Of a stretch of DNA of 64,000 bases, positions 45,655 through 55,072 are shown piece by piece. Each line of letters starts with the position of its first letter. The stretch's first letter is position 1. Made by a program: the position numbers and the translations under genes. The notes beneath the pieces were generated by a model. It worked only from the letters and a program-made list of their open reading frames with translations. It had not been told where the DNA came from and searched no databases. This stretch comes from Microglena sp. YARC (taxonomy: Eukaryota > Chlorophyta > Chlorophyceae > Chlamydomonadales > Chlamydomonadaceae), in assembly GCA_022414725.1 (NCBI GenBank), contig CM039462.1, positions 50,515,005 to 50,579,004 on the forward strand, in the 5' to 3' direction.

Positions 45655-46267
45655 CTAGGAAGCTCCAACGACAAGCAAGAGATTTCAAGAAAGTTATAGG
45701 CGGTTAAGTGGGTATTTCGTGTATTGAAACTAATTATCTTTGCGGGTATCCTACAGGTCGGTGGATGGATCCAAGGCTGTCTTACGTTAGCTGCCTAGAA
45801 GCTGCTACGTGTATTAAAACTAATTAAGTGTGTGTGTATCTTACATCTTGTTGGTTGGGGCCAAGGCTGTCTTCCAGCTGCCTAGAAGCTTATTGGGATG
45901 AACCACTTGGGTGGGAAATGTAAGGAGGATAGTTTACTCGGACAAGTGTTACACGTTGAGGCTGGATGTATCAAAGGGGCATGTCAAACTCAAAAAATCT
46001 CCAAATGGTGAAGGTAGGTACTAGCTGCAGACTAGCTGCAGACCTACAGAATCCCATACCAGTAGCTCCCAATAGCTACCTTTGGTGGCGCTTGTACATG
46101 GGGGAAGCTTAGAACTGTAGTGCCTATGCGCCTTAGGGAGTGAGAACAACAGCCCCGTATCCCTCACAACCTGAAATTCTTTTAGTGAGCGAGTTGGAAA
46201 CTCACGGTGAGTAAAAGTAGTGTAAGTACAACCAAGTCCACCTCACGGACAATACATCTGCCAACCC
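45655..46267 (-). repeat. Right arm of long inverted repeat (uninterrupted)
   Basis: Inverted partner of 44516-45138. It runs straight on into 46268-46540, the inverted partner of 39170-39645, so it preserves the arrangement that existed before the LINE insertion. Confidence 0.9.
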
Positions 46268-46327
46268 AACGTGGCAGAAGCATGTAACAAACCAGATACA
46301 CTCATGCGTTCCAAAAGAGGTCGCAAC

Positions 46328-47085
46328 ATGTAACAATACAAATGACCATACACCAAACATATCATAACTTCAGATGTCAAACATAAAAAAAAGCTTCTAG
46401 GCAGCTCTCTGAGCCAGGCAGTGACTCTGGTCTGAGCTACACTTGGCAGCTTCTAGGCAGCTCCCTGAGCCAGGCAGTGACCCTGGCCCTGAGCTACACT
46501 TAGAAGCTTCTAGGCAGCTCCTTGAGCCATGCATACACCAAACAAATAACTAGTTATCAAATTCATTTTCAGCCACCACCGGTAGGGGGCACTTGTACAT
46601 GGGAGCCTTAGCTCCAGCACGCAAGATGTCAATGTGCTCCGCACCATGTTGCACCATTGCTACCTCACTTTGCTACTCATGTAACAATACAAATGACCAT
46701 ACACCAAACATATCATAACTTCAGATGTGAAACATAAAAAAACAGCTTCCAGGCAGCTCTCTGAGCCAGGCAGTGACCCTGGACCTGAGCTACACTTGGC
46801 AGCTTCTAGGAAGCTCCCTGAGCCAGGCAGTGACCTAGGCTCTGAGGTACACATGGCAGCTTCTAGGCAGCTCCCTGAGGCAGGCAGTGACCCTGGCCCT
46901 GAGCTACACTTGGCAGCTTCTAGGCAGCTCCCTGAGCCATGCATACACAGAACAAATAACTAGTTATCAAATTCATTTTCAGCCACCACCGGTAGGGGGC
47001 GCTTGTACGTGGGAGCCTTTGCTCTAGCACGCAAGATGTCAATGTGCTTCACACCACGTTGCACCAGTGCTACCTCGCTACACCA
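46328..47085 (+). repeat. Direct duplication carrying 57-bp minisatellite units
   Basis: Two adjacent copies (46328-46678 and 46679-47085) each start ATGTAACAATACAAATGACC. Each then holds 57-bp units (three in the first, four in the second) and continues with CATGCATACAC, AACTAGTTATCAAATTC and GCACGCAAGATGTCAATGTG. The difference in length is about one minisatellite unit. Confidence 0.85.
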
Positions 47086-47262
47086 GGCCATATCTATTGG
47101 ACGGTGTGTTTAAATGAGAGAGAGTGAGAGGGGCACAGCTTGCTGTCACAGATTCTTAAGGTTGTGACATGGTATGGTATGAGTGCGCAAGGCTCAGTGC
47201 TCAGCTTCATATCAGGTCATATCATGACATACATCTAACAACTATCACATATCTTGAGCTTA

Positions 47263-47640
47263 CTAACGACTGGTAGTCACGTGTTGGAGCAGAGCAAAGA
47301 TCTCTCCTGTCCTGTCCTCTCCATCAGGGTACGCAACTACTACCTTGCTGTGGATTGTGTTGGGCAGAATTGCATAGAATTGTTCCCTTTCCTTTTCAGC
47401 GCGTGCCTTCTCAGCTGCTTTAAGTGCACGTGCTACAAGGTCCCGTTCTTTCTTTGCTGCTGCTTTACCTGTCTTAGTAAGAGGTGGAAGACAAGCAGCT
47501 GGTGAAGGGCTATCAGAAGCAGAAGGGCCAGCAGCAGGGCCAAGGTCAACATTGTCATCACCGGCGACCTTAATCTTCCACATTCTTCCATCTTCAACTG
47601 CTGTAACATCAACATGGAAGCGCAAAATTGCAACCTTCAA
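47263..47640 (-). CDS. C-terminal exon of KDZ-like transposase gene
   Basis: An open frame of 125 residues to a TGA: VAILRFHVDVTAVEDGRMWK, a Pro/Ser-rich linker, a Lys/Ala-rich helix (KKERDLVARALKAAEKARAE) and LPNTIHSKVVVAYPDGEDRT near the end. It has no motif of its own; assignment rests on its position downstream of, and collinear with, the transposase fragments on the same strand. Confidence 0.4.
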   Translation of the reverse strand: MKVAILRFHVDVTAVEDGRMWKIKVAGDDNVDLGPAAGPSASDSPSPAACLPPLTKTGKAAAKKERDLVARALKAAEKARAEKEREQFYAILPNTIHSKVVVAYPDGEDRTGEIFALLQHVTTSR

Positions 47641-47753
47641 CGGAGGTAAACAGGGGACAGAGGTAGAACGAAGGGTCTTTCACTTTAACAAAAAGCAGTA
47701 CCTCAGCGAAGTGTACCTTGCCACCGTAATCCACCCGCAACAATCCAATTCAG

Positions 47754-47996
47754 CCTAGTCCTTGTTCGCATATACTCCTTGCTGCAGATGATTTCCTCGC
47801 ACACTTCAGCCCTCTTATACACAAGGACGTTCTTCGAGCGGTTAGCAAAGGCTTTGTCCAAGATAGCGTCAGTCCATGCTCCATAATTTGTAACAAAGTG
47901 TTCATCTCTCTGGTAGTCTTTCAGCAATCTCTTCAGAGCGCAGATAGTTTCGTTTGCCTCCTCTCCCTGTTTGTTCATTTGCCTTCCGATTCCCAA
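47754..47996 (-). CDS. KDZ-like transposase exon
   Basis: It encodes EEANETICALKRLLKDYQRD, AWTDAILDKAFANRSKNVLV and YKRAEVCEEIICSKEYMRTR. The end (RTRLNWIV) reaches a likely frame or exon border near 47754. The pattern of a Cys/Glu segment followed by TRxNxIV fits the region C-terminal to the catalytic core in KDZ (Kyakuja-Dileera-Zisupton) elements as I know them, but is not diagnostic alone. Confidence 0.4.
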
Positions 47997-48089
47997 GAAG
48001 AGAAGGGAGGAGCCAAAGAAAACAGATGGGGTATCAGCCGTGACGGCTGCAAATACAGAAGATAAATGGACTTATTATTTAAGGCAGAG

Positions 48090-48150
48090 CGGGCATGCAG
48101 GGCAGGGCAGGGCAGGGCAAGGCAGGGCAGGGCAGGGCAGGGTAGGGCAC
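48090..48150 (+). repeat. (GGCAG)n pentanucleotide microsatellite
   Basis: About eleven GGCAG units with two variant units (GGCAA, GGTAG). It sits between transposase exons and is probably intronic. Confidence 0.9.
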
Positions 48151-48164
48151 ACATATTGCATGAA

Positions 48165-48768
48165 CTTACAGTTTATTTCCAGTGGTGGTGGAAGACCTGC
48201 CAGCTCACGATAGGATCTGAATGGGGTCACAGTGTTCTTCATCATGAGTGCCACTCCCCCCTCAATCAAATAGGCATTGGCCGATATCTTCTCTGGGTTG
48301 GTGCAGACACGCCTCCCTAGTCTGGTCTTGAAAGCCTGCATTTGCCTCTCAACACGGAACTCCAAATCTTTCACTGTACTGCCGTGAGCTTTTTCTTGCT
48401 TCCTCAGGCGGCACACAACCATATGCAGGTTGTATGTGAAGAGGTTGTCTGCCATGCCTTCTTCTTCCATCACTTGAGCAAACTTGAACATAGTCAGAGA
48501 AGCCTTTTCTGACATACAAGGCATCAGAGTAAAGTTGGGAACCTCTGAAGTAGTGCTTGCATACATCTACAAGGTAGCCCCACAATTCCTTCATCTTTGG
48601 AGGAAGAACGTCTCCCTGAAATACGTAGGCCGAGTATGTCTCCACAAAATGAAGCCAATCCTCCATATATGCACGCCACGCATGATCTCCTGATACAATG
48701 CTCAAGGGCACCATGCAGCGAGGGCAGTGCATGATCCCACTAGAGTGTAAGGCCCCATGTCCTTTCAA
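48165..48768 (-). pseudogene. KDZ-like transposase core fragment (frameshifted)
   Basis: Two overlapping minus-strand frames make up one protein. The first has GDHAWRAYMEDWLHFVETYS, LPPKMKELWGYLVDVCKHYF and RGSQ; the second takes over with FKFAQVMEEEGMADNLFTYN, then LHMVVCRLRKQEKAHGS and KDLEFRVERQMQAFK. The LW..L...C..YFR helix followed by FTYNLHMVVCRL and an (E/D)LEFRVER block is the pattern I associate with algal and fungal KDZ transposases. One base change near 48530 is needed to join them. The second frame ends near LAGLPPPLEINCKF, before the GGCAG microsatellite. Confidence 0.6.
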
Positions 48769-49168
48769 GCTCTACTCAGGCCCAGGAGAGAACAGGTGGA
48801 AGTATGACTCACATAAGAGTTGGGAGCAAGTTGTCCCAGCATCCTACTTTGCACAGAGCCAACTAATCATGCTGCTACCCCAAGCTGAAGCCATGCTCCT
48901 GGGACAGTACACTCCACATACCACCATATTTGACCGTGTCCAGAGCAACGTCGGGTGGGCTGCCGAGATGCTGCAATTTATGCAGCTTATTCATGCGGTG
49001 GCAGTACAGCAGCGCCGACCGGGCTTCCTGGTTGAGGAGTTGACGACGAAAGGGCCGCTGGCTGCAAGATACCATGCATCCAGCAGATGCACTGACAACC
49101 TACACAGGTCTAGCATAGGCGGATCGGTTGCGAGAATTAGCGGAACCGATGTAATGGAATTTGTGTAG
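48698..49168 (+). CDS. Hypothetical ORF opposite the transposase
   Basis: 156 codons on the plus strand, ATG to TAG: LYSGPGENRWKYDSHKSWEQ, QSQLIMLLPQAEAMLLGQYT and NVGWAAEMLQFMQLIHAVAV. The composition is protein-like, and the minus strand here lacks an equally long frame. It breaks the collinear order of the minus-strand transposase exons, so it could be a separate small gene or an inverted piece. An AATAAA lies about 105 bp downstream. Family unknown. Confidence 0.35.
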   Translation: MLKGTMQRGQCMIPLECKAPCPFKLYSGPGENRWKYDSHKSWEQVVPASYFAQSQLIMLLPQAEAMLLGQYTPHTTIFDRVQSNVGWAAEMLQFMQLIHAVAVQQRRPGFLVEELTTKGPLAARYHASSRCTDNLHRSSIGGSVARISGTDVMEFV

Positions 49169-49409
49169 GAGATAGGACGAGAGCATTGGTCAAATTTCAA
49201 AAACAATCTGACGCACTACCCCGCGCTTGTCCATGCGGAAGGCGGCAGAGGGCGTTGCGCAGTAATCTGAAAATAAAGCTGGAAAGAAAGGAGGTAACAA
49301 AGCAGGACGCCAAAAATATCAAGTAGCAACGAACACATGCGTTGGGCGAGGGAGGGAAGAATATCATGTAGGAGTACGAGAGGTAGAATGAAGGTTGGCG
49401 TGGCTTACC

Positions 49410-49509
49410 TTGGCCATATTGCAAAGGCTCTAATCGTACGGCCATTTCGCCATGCCGCGTCCAATCCGCCTTGGTAAATGTACGTGAAAGGCTGGTGAAA
49501 GGACACCCT
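49410..49509 (-). CDS. Short exon with clear splice borders
   Basis: It lies between acceptor TGTTTTCGCAG and donor CCAAG|GTAAGC and encodes CPFTSLSRTFTKADWTRHGE, then MAVRLEPLQYGQ. Both borders are phase 1. It lies between the 48.7-kb and 50.1-kb transposase fragments on the same strand, so it may be part of that gene, but it has no motif linking it to KDZ proteins. Confidence 0.45.
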
Positions 49510-49549
49510 GCGAAAACATCTATCAAAATTAGTAAGAGCACTGACAGGT

Positions 49550-50100
49550 CATCGCAAGTCAGAATAATATTTCAGTATGACTTAGGCTTTCATCACAGTG
49601 ATTAAAATCGTCCTGGTTTCGCCCTACAACAGCGCCATTTTCGACGCATGCAGCGAAAGCACATCGGTGACTTCGGGTGACCTTTTCCCGAATGAAAGCT
49701 ATTCGCCAACAAGAAGTTCGCGCTAGTACTTCGTTGCCTAATTGTTCACCCTATCTCGGAATCGCTGGCAGAGCTTCGCAGGTTCGCAAGAATGACCCCT
49801 CGAAAAGGTTGCTAACAGACCCTCGAGCGACAGAAAGCTGCATACCCCTTCGCGTATTACAACTCAGTAGTTAACGTGCGATCGAGGAGTTATCGGTCAC
49901 GCTTCAGTCTACGAAAAGTTCTGGTTGTCTGTCGAGATCGCTGGTTTGCGGTGAGCCGAGACATTTCGTCCACTGTACGCCTACATTTATCTGTAGTTCC
50001 GCTGCAAATCGTGTCTTTCGCCTACATTTAGCGAAATTGTCACTTCCCCGAGTGATAATGTAGTACCCCCTGAGGGTCACGATGCAATAGTACGTACGGC
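49550..50100. other. CpG-containing stretch without supported gene
   Basis: Rich in CG dinucleotides (TTTCGCC, TCGAGCGAC, GTACGTACGG), unlike the surrounding repeats. A 65-codon plus frame (49677-49874) has no motif. It could be an intron or a promoter-like region. Confidence 0.3.
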
Positions 50101-50122
50101 CGTCCCATCTCACTCGGTACCC

Positions 50123-50650
50123 TCACATGACTCTTCCTGGAGGCATGCTTCGTACTTTATGACTGAGGGCATCAGATGGGCAGTTGACCTCACCCTTGGG
50201 GATCGTGCGGAACATGTGCTGGACGAAACTCTTCACTACACCATACAATAGTGCATGTGCTGCAGGAACTATGAAGAAGTTGTTGTAGTCCACATACGGC
50301 AGGATCAAGGGTAGTACACAGAGTCCTTTGCACCCCGCTGTTTTGGCGTCCTCCAGTTCCATTACAACACGTTGACCGCGCTGAAGTTGTTCATCGTGAC
50401 TGAGTTGCAACCTCTTGTCTCCCACTTTGGCTTCAATAAACGCGCCGTTGGTGGCTGTTGACGGCGGGTATACTGGCTGTTTTGTTGTCACCCTGTAGGA
50501 CAAAAATGACTGAGGGTGCCCCCTTCACAGGAATGTCCACATGGACGTAGGTGTAGGAGCCTGGTTGTCCTACTAAGCAGTCCACTGAAGTGTCACCAAT
50601 GGGATCCAAGCTGTTTTTTGAATGATATAACAAATCAGAGTACCTATAAA
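50123..50650 (-). CDS. KDZ-like transposase exon with HALLYGVVK motif
   Basis: The 5' part encodes DTSVDCLVGQPGSYTYVHVD and PVKGAPSVIFVLQGDNKT. The frame then changes near an internal TCCTACAG to RVTTKQPVYPPST, KVGDKRLQLSHDEQLQRGQR, GCKGLCVLPLILPYV and DYNNFFIVPAAHALLYGVVK, ending VRSMPPGRV at a GTGAGG donor. KDZ transposases have a G.KG...L..LPYFD block followed by a P..HALLYGVVK-like helix. The order and spacing here fit, with DYNN in place of the usual FD. This is the strongest evidence for the family. Confidence 0.6.
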
Positions 50651-50799
50651 TGTATGAAGCAACAGTGTGTCAAGTGTTATGCAAGGTATGGTAGCATTTG
50701 TGATTAAATTGGTTCATTAAATTCATATTTATCTGCTACTGTCCAAACAAGAAAGCTCCTGCCCCATATACATACATACACATGATGATTGATTGCATG

Positions 50800-50930
50800 C
50801 AATTGGTCCCCCCCACCCCCCCCCTCACCCCCCCCCCCCCCCTCCACCACCTCCACCCACACCCACACCAAACCCACCCACCCCCACACCAATCCCCCCA
50901 CCCACAAACACACATTCATTCATCCACAAA
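50800..50930 (+). repeat. C-rich/CCA-rich simple sequence
   Basis: Poly-C, CCTCC and CCACAC words in an intron-like interval between transposase exons. Confidence 0.8.
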
Positions 50931-51005
50931 AAATATAAGTAAGATGCACACACATAGAAACATTTAGACGCACCCCCATATTCATGATCCATTGTTTAAC
51001 CCACC

Positions 51006-51538
51006 TGTGCAAAACGTCGTCTCCATATCCGAGGACTCGAAGTAGGCTGCCCACTGCCTCAACACTCTGTGAACGAAGTTCCTGTTTTGCTTGGAAGTAC
51101 TTCTGCAGGAGGTATAAGACTAGCCACTGCAATTACCTCATGAACAGAGATGTTTGACATATATCGAGTGCCACTATGAATGTATGTTTCATTAGGTGGG
51201 GTGTCACATAGTTTGAAGTGATCCTTCAAAGGGATCAATTCAGTGATATCTTGGACTTCTGGATCTAGGATGTGACTGGTTATTACTACCACAGTGCTCC
51301 CCTTGATTAATTCCAGGATGTGAGATACTGCAGTAAGAGGAAATTGAAATGGCATTCGCGTCCAACTACTTAAATAATAGCAATAGACGCGAACGTTTAA
51401 CTGTGACGCTAGTGGAAAGGCATGTGCGCAAGGGGAGCGACAATGGCGCCGCCTGTAGTGCATCGGGCAAGCCGTGGGCTTTGCATTCTCAGGTGCACAA
51501 GGTGTGAGCCATAGTTCGGTATGAGCCATAGTTGTCAT
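51006..51538 (-). CDS. N-terminal exon(s) of KDZ-like transposase gene
   Basis: It starts at an ATG 77 bp from the divergent gene at 51616. The later part reads FPLTAVSHILELIKGSTVVV, LDPEVQDITELIPLKDHFKL and ETYIHSGTRYMSNISVHEVI. A one-base shift then leads into YLLQKYFQAKQELRSQSVEA and VGSLLRVLGYGDDVLHR, ending at donor CACAG|GTGGGT. The first 50 codons (MTTMAHTELWL...) look less protein-like. No domain is identified; assignment is by strand, position and open frame. Confidence 0.4.
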
Positions 51539-51615
51539 TGGTGCATGAGATGCCGAGCGTTCACAGTTTCTCCAGATTCAAACACGCGAAGAATAACTGT
51601 TGAGTAGTTCGAACG
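51539..51615. promoter_or_regulatory. Short divergent intergenic region
   Basis: 77 bp between two outward-facing ATGs (51538 minus, 51616 plus). If both starts are right, it must contain both 5' leaders and a shared promoter. No TATA-like box was seen. Confidence 0.35.
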
Positions 51616-51984
51616 ATGCAGGCACTCATTCAATTCGCTTTTGTTCAGCATGATGCTGACCCTTCACAGTTCCCTCCTGAGCTGTGCTTATTGTTCGAGT
51701 TTAATAAGGCGCGGGTCAGCGATCCAGAATACGTCGAGTACGTGAGGGGGCGCTTGTTCGACACATTCGCATCCACAGGCAACAAATCGAACGACGTCCA
51801 TGTGTACCTGACATGGCGTGATTTTGACCCCGAGGCTGTTGGCATAAGTCAGATCTGGCCAGAATCCCCTTGGCACCTGTTCAGTAGCGAATACCGAGCC
51901 TCATTTGAAAATCGCTTGGACGCAGACGACAACAACTTCAGCATGTGCGTTGGGAAGTATTTCCCCGAGCACGGCTGCCATCTG
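51616..51984 (+). CDS. Exon 1 of spliced gene of unknown function
   Basis: It starts MQALIQFAFVQHDADPSQFP and continues LFEFNKARVSDPEYVEYVRG, TWRDFDPEAVGISQIWPESP and CVGKYFPEHGCHL, to donor CTG|GTGCGT in phase 0. The sequence is acidic and aromatic-rich with no signal peptide. The family is not recognised. It is head-to-head with the KDZ-like transposase, which suggests a transposon-encoded partner or a neighbouring host gene. Confidence 0.6.
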
Positions 51985-52075
51985 GTGCGTCATACCATGT
52001 GTATTCAAATCTGGAATGTCAGTGGTATTTTCAAGGCAGGCATACATCTTTAATCATTCTCCCTTCGTCTTCCAG

Positions 52076-52123
52076 GTCCAAGTCAGGGTAACCAAGACAT
52101 GTTCTGGAGATGTCCCAACAACT
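52076..52123 (+). CDS. Exon 2 (16 codons)
   Basis: Between acceptor CGTCTTCCAG and donor ACT|GTGAGT. It encodes VQVRVTKTCSGDVPTT and is phase 0 at both ends, so it joins exon 1 in frame. Confidence 0.55.
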
Positions 52124-52155
52124 GTGAGTGTTGGTGTCATTGATGAAGGTGTGGG

Positions 52156-52760
52156 GGTGGCAGGGAAGGGACGTGTAGGGGCTGAATGCTGCATAGAAGA
52201 TCCTGCCGCTTATAGCCAAGTTAAGGGACTGCATCATATGCAATCCACCTGTTGAAAAACAGCCTGTCTACCTCCTTGCCAATTCTTGCGTCTCCATATC
52301 TGCCTGCCTCCCAGCTTCTCCATATCTCCACCTACCTGCCTCTCCCTCCTCGCATGAATCCCTGCCTGCCTCTGTCTGCATTCCAGCCTCTGCCTCTGCC
52401 TGCCTGCCACTCTGCCTCTGAAGGGAAGGGATGGGTAGGGGCTGGATGCTGCCTAGAAGATCCTGCCGTTAATAGCCAAAATAAAGACGCGGAACTGCAT
52501 CCGGTGCAATCCACCCCCAGCAAAACTGCCTGCCTGCCTCCTAGCCAATACTTGCGTCTCCCTATCTGCCTACCACCCTGCCTCTCCATGACTGCATGAA
52601 TCCCTGCGTGCCACCCTGCCTATGCATCAGTCTCTGCCGCCCTGCCTCAGTCTCTGCCGCCCTGCCTCTAAGACAACCTTTCCCTGAATGCCTAGGAGAT
52701 CCTACCGCATATAAACATAGATACAAGGATTGGACAGCATCCTATGCAACCCACACCCAG
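52156..52760 (+). repeat. Intronic triplication of a roughly 270-bp unit
   Basis: Three diverged copies (starting near 52156, 52424 and 52670) share AAGGGA, GGATGCTGCCTAGAAGATCC, GCAATCCAC and long CTGCCTGCCTC runs. They fill the intron between exon 2 and the next coding exon and end in a poly-C tract at 52774-52792. Confidence 0.75.
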
Positions 52761-52845
52761 CAAAAATTATTAACCCCCCCCCCCCCCCCCCCCTCCCCCT
52801 CCCCTCCCCCTCCCCCAAAACACATTAATATACAGACCTAGGGAA

Positions 52846-53233
52846 ATCCAAAGAAAGCGAAGAAGGCAAGTCCATCGACACCCTCTCTTGCAGTGGCTCA
52901 GGCCCTCGAACACTTGGTCCCAGCTTTGAAGTTGGATTGGTGAAGGAGAACACTGTGCTTAGGCACTGTTTCGCCCTCCCATGTGACACATCTAAGAAGA
53001 ATCACCTGTATGAGGGAAAACCCAAAGTCTTCCTGTTTAGGGCCATGGCGAACGACATAAACTGCCAACATGAGTTCAAGGCATCCTTGAATTATGCTGC
53101 ATAGGCTGCAACAGGCTATGCAATGTACACTCTCAAGTAAGGCACGGTTGGCTTTGGAAGGCGCAGACATGCAGCGGAACTTGCCCAGTAGCGATCCTTG
53201 GTTTTCACCGCTGGCCATCAAGCAGGGGCTGCT
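52846..53233 (+). pseudogene. Middle exon with one TAG and one frameshift
   Basis: The open frame from acceptor-like ATATACAG reads GKSKESEEGKSIDTLSCSGS, VGLVKENTVLRHCFALPCDT and VFLFRAMANDINCQHEFKAS. It meets a TAG at about 53102, resumes as AATGYAMYTLK, and shifts one base to KARLALEGADMQRNLPSSDP and WFSPLAIKQGLLE, ending at donor GA|GTAAGT. The donor phase fits the next exon exactly, so the exon was coding. The defects are recent mutations or assembly errors. The 5' border does not match exon 2 in phase, so a further exon may be missing. Confidence 0.5.
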
Positions 53234-53689
53234 TGAGTAAGTGGCATTGGTTGAATTGTCTATTACTATGTTCTTGCTTATTATTTTGCTGTACCTTGTC
53301 TTACTGACTCCTTTCCTCTAACTGACCGCTTCTCAGCTTATTCTGGTGCTCCTTACTGACTCCTTGCTTAATGTTGACCTATCTGCTGACCGCCTACCTT
53401 GCATGTAATTGTAGTGCTGCTCAATGACTATTGGTTTATTGTGGTGATGCTTCATGTCTCGCTGCTTCTGAGCGGTTCTCCGTACTGCCTACTACATTAT
53501 TATGTTGTTGCTTCCCGACTTGCTGCTTGCAATGAAGCTGCCCACTGCTTATTACCTGCATATTGTGGACCTGATTACTATATAGCTGCATGTGGAGGAG
53601 CATATTATTCCTTCCAACCTGCTTCCTCCGTAGCACCTTTTGTTACTAGTAAATGTGATCATCTATTTCCCCCACACACTTTTCCCAGG

Positions 53690-53942
53690 CTCGAGAACAA
53701 GAACAACAATGACTTCAAGAAGAAGGACAGTGTCCCCGCGGTGCTGGCCGCGCTCACACACTACCACAAGCAGTGGGAGATGTGCCACAAGGAACTATCC
53801 AACGTGGATACAAGGGGAACTACCAAAGTCATGGTACGGATGGCTGAGGACACCTTGAAAGAGACTGTCCCTCCCAGTCCGACAACATGGGGAGAGTGCC
53901 ATCAACTTTTCACGGGAGGCTGGGACAGTCTCCTACAACAAG
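53690..53942 (+). CDS. Penultimate exon
   Basis: Between acceptor ACTTTTCCCAG and donor CAAG|GTAAGT. It encodes LENKNNNDFKKKDSVPAVLA, LTHYHKQWEMCHKELSNVDT, TKVMVRMAEDTLKETVPPSP and CHQLFTGGWDSLLQQ. The split codon with the previous exon (GA+G) and the one with the next (G+GA) both restore the frame. It is mostly helical and charged. No family is recognised. Confidence 0.65.
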
Positions 53943-53984
53943 GTAAGTACTACATACAGATCAACTTAGACAGTCATCACGCCT

Positions 53985-54300
53985 TTGCCTACCTCCTTGC
54001 ATCTGCCGACCTACCACTCTCTGCCCCCCTACCTGCCTCCATCTATCTGCCTTCCTCCCTGCCTTTGTCTGCCTCCTTGCCTGTCTGTCTGCCTGCCTCT
54101 GTTTGTATGCCTGTCTCTGCCTGCCTCCGTCTCTGCCTCTGTTTCTCTGCCTGCCTCTGGCTGTCTCTTTCCCTGGCTGTCTCTGCCTGCCTCTCAGTCT
54201 GTATGCCTGTCTCTGACTCTATGCCTGCCTGACTACAAGCCTACCTCTGTCTGCCTGCCTGACCCGCAGGCTGCCGCTCCCTAACAACCCCCTTCCGTCA
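53985..54300 (+). repeat. CTGCCTGCCTC-rich pyrimidine tract
   Basis: Degenerate repeats of CTGCCT and CTGTCT fill most of the intron after the penultimate exon. They resemble the runs in the triplication at 52.2-52.7 kb. The frame reading through (Leu/Pro/Ser/Cys-rich) is a by-product. Confidence 0.8.
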
Positions 54301-54429
54301 CTGCCTCGCTCCCTAACAACATCCACTCCTGCCCCTTCTCATCACTTTCCAGCACATAGCAATAATACCTGCCCACCATAGCTCTGAAATACATGCCCTG
54401 ATCTGCTCATCACTTTCTTTGTAAACAGG

Positions 54430-54579
54430 AACTCCCGGTAGTGCCCCCCAGCTTCAGCAGGTCAAGGCCTCTGGGGGTAAGGAGAATGAGCAGCCAATTA
54501 AAAGTGGGCGAGATCCCAAGGGACAAGACGTGCCGCTTGGTCGTATTCCAAACCTCCGACCCAAGAACAGAACCTAGGG
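54430..54579 (+). CDS. Last exon
   Basis: It follows acceptor TTGTAAACAG. With the split Gly codon it encodes GTPGSAPQLQQVKASGGKEN, then EQPIKSGRDPKGQDVPLGRI and a basic end (PNLRPKNRT) before TAG. It is a Gly/Lys/Pro-rich, probably disordered tail. Confidence 0.6.
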
Positions 54580-54594
54580 GAAGCAGATGCATTG

Positions 54595-54780
54595 GGGGGG
54601 TTGAGTGTGGGTGGTGGGGAAGGGGTGTGTGTGTGGGAATGAGTGGGAGTGGAGGGTGGGGGATGGAGTGTGTGTGTGTGGGGGGTGAGTGTGTGTGTGA
54701 GGGGGGGGGGGGGGGGGGGGCGTGTGTGGGGGGGGGGGGGAGTGGACAATGGGGGTGAGTGGGAAGGTGGGGAGTGGGGC
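54595..54780 (+). repeat. G/GT-rich low-complexity tract
   Basis: TGTGTG, GGGTGAG and two long G runs, directly downstream of the last exon. Similar in composition to the tract at 1.1-5.0 kb. Confidence 0.85.
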
Positions 54781-55072
54781 ACCACATTACTGGGAGATTA
54801 GGAACATATTTTTTTAATTTCAGAATGTGGGTTACCTTGGAGCTTACTAGATTTAGGCATCCTCTAATATCAGAGCCCTTTTAGCTTTAGTAGGGCCGCC
54901 CATTGTGTATGCAATCTTACAAGATTTTGTTTATGAAAAATTTATAAGCAACCAAGAGGGAACTGAATAGTTGATAAACTTGTTTAGATCCAACGCTTTT
55001 TTGCAAACTGACTTATATGCTTGCATGGTTTTGGTATACTTGTCCCGGTCTCATTCAAATCAGGCGCAATAA

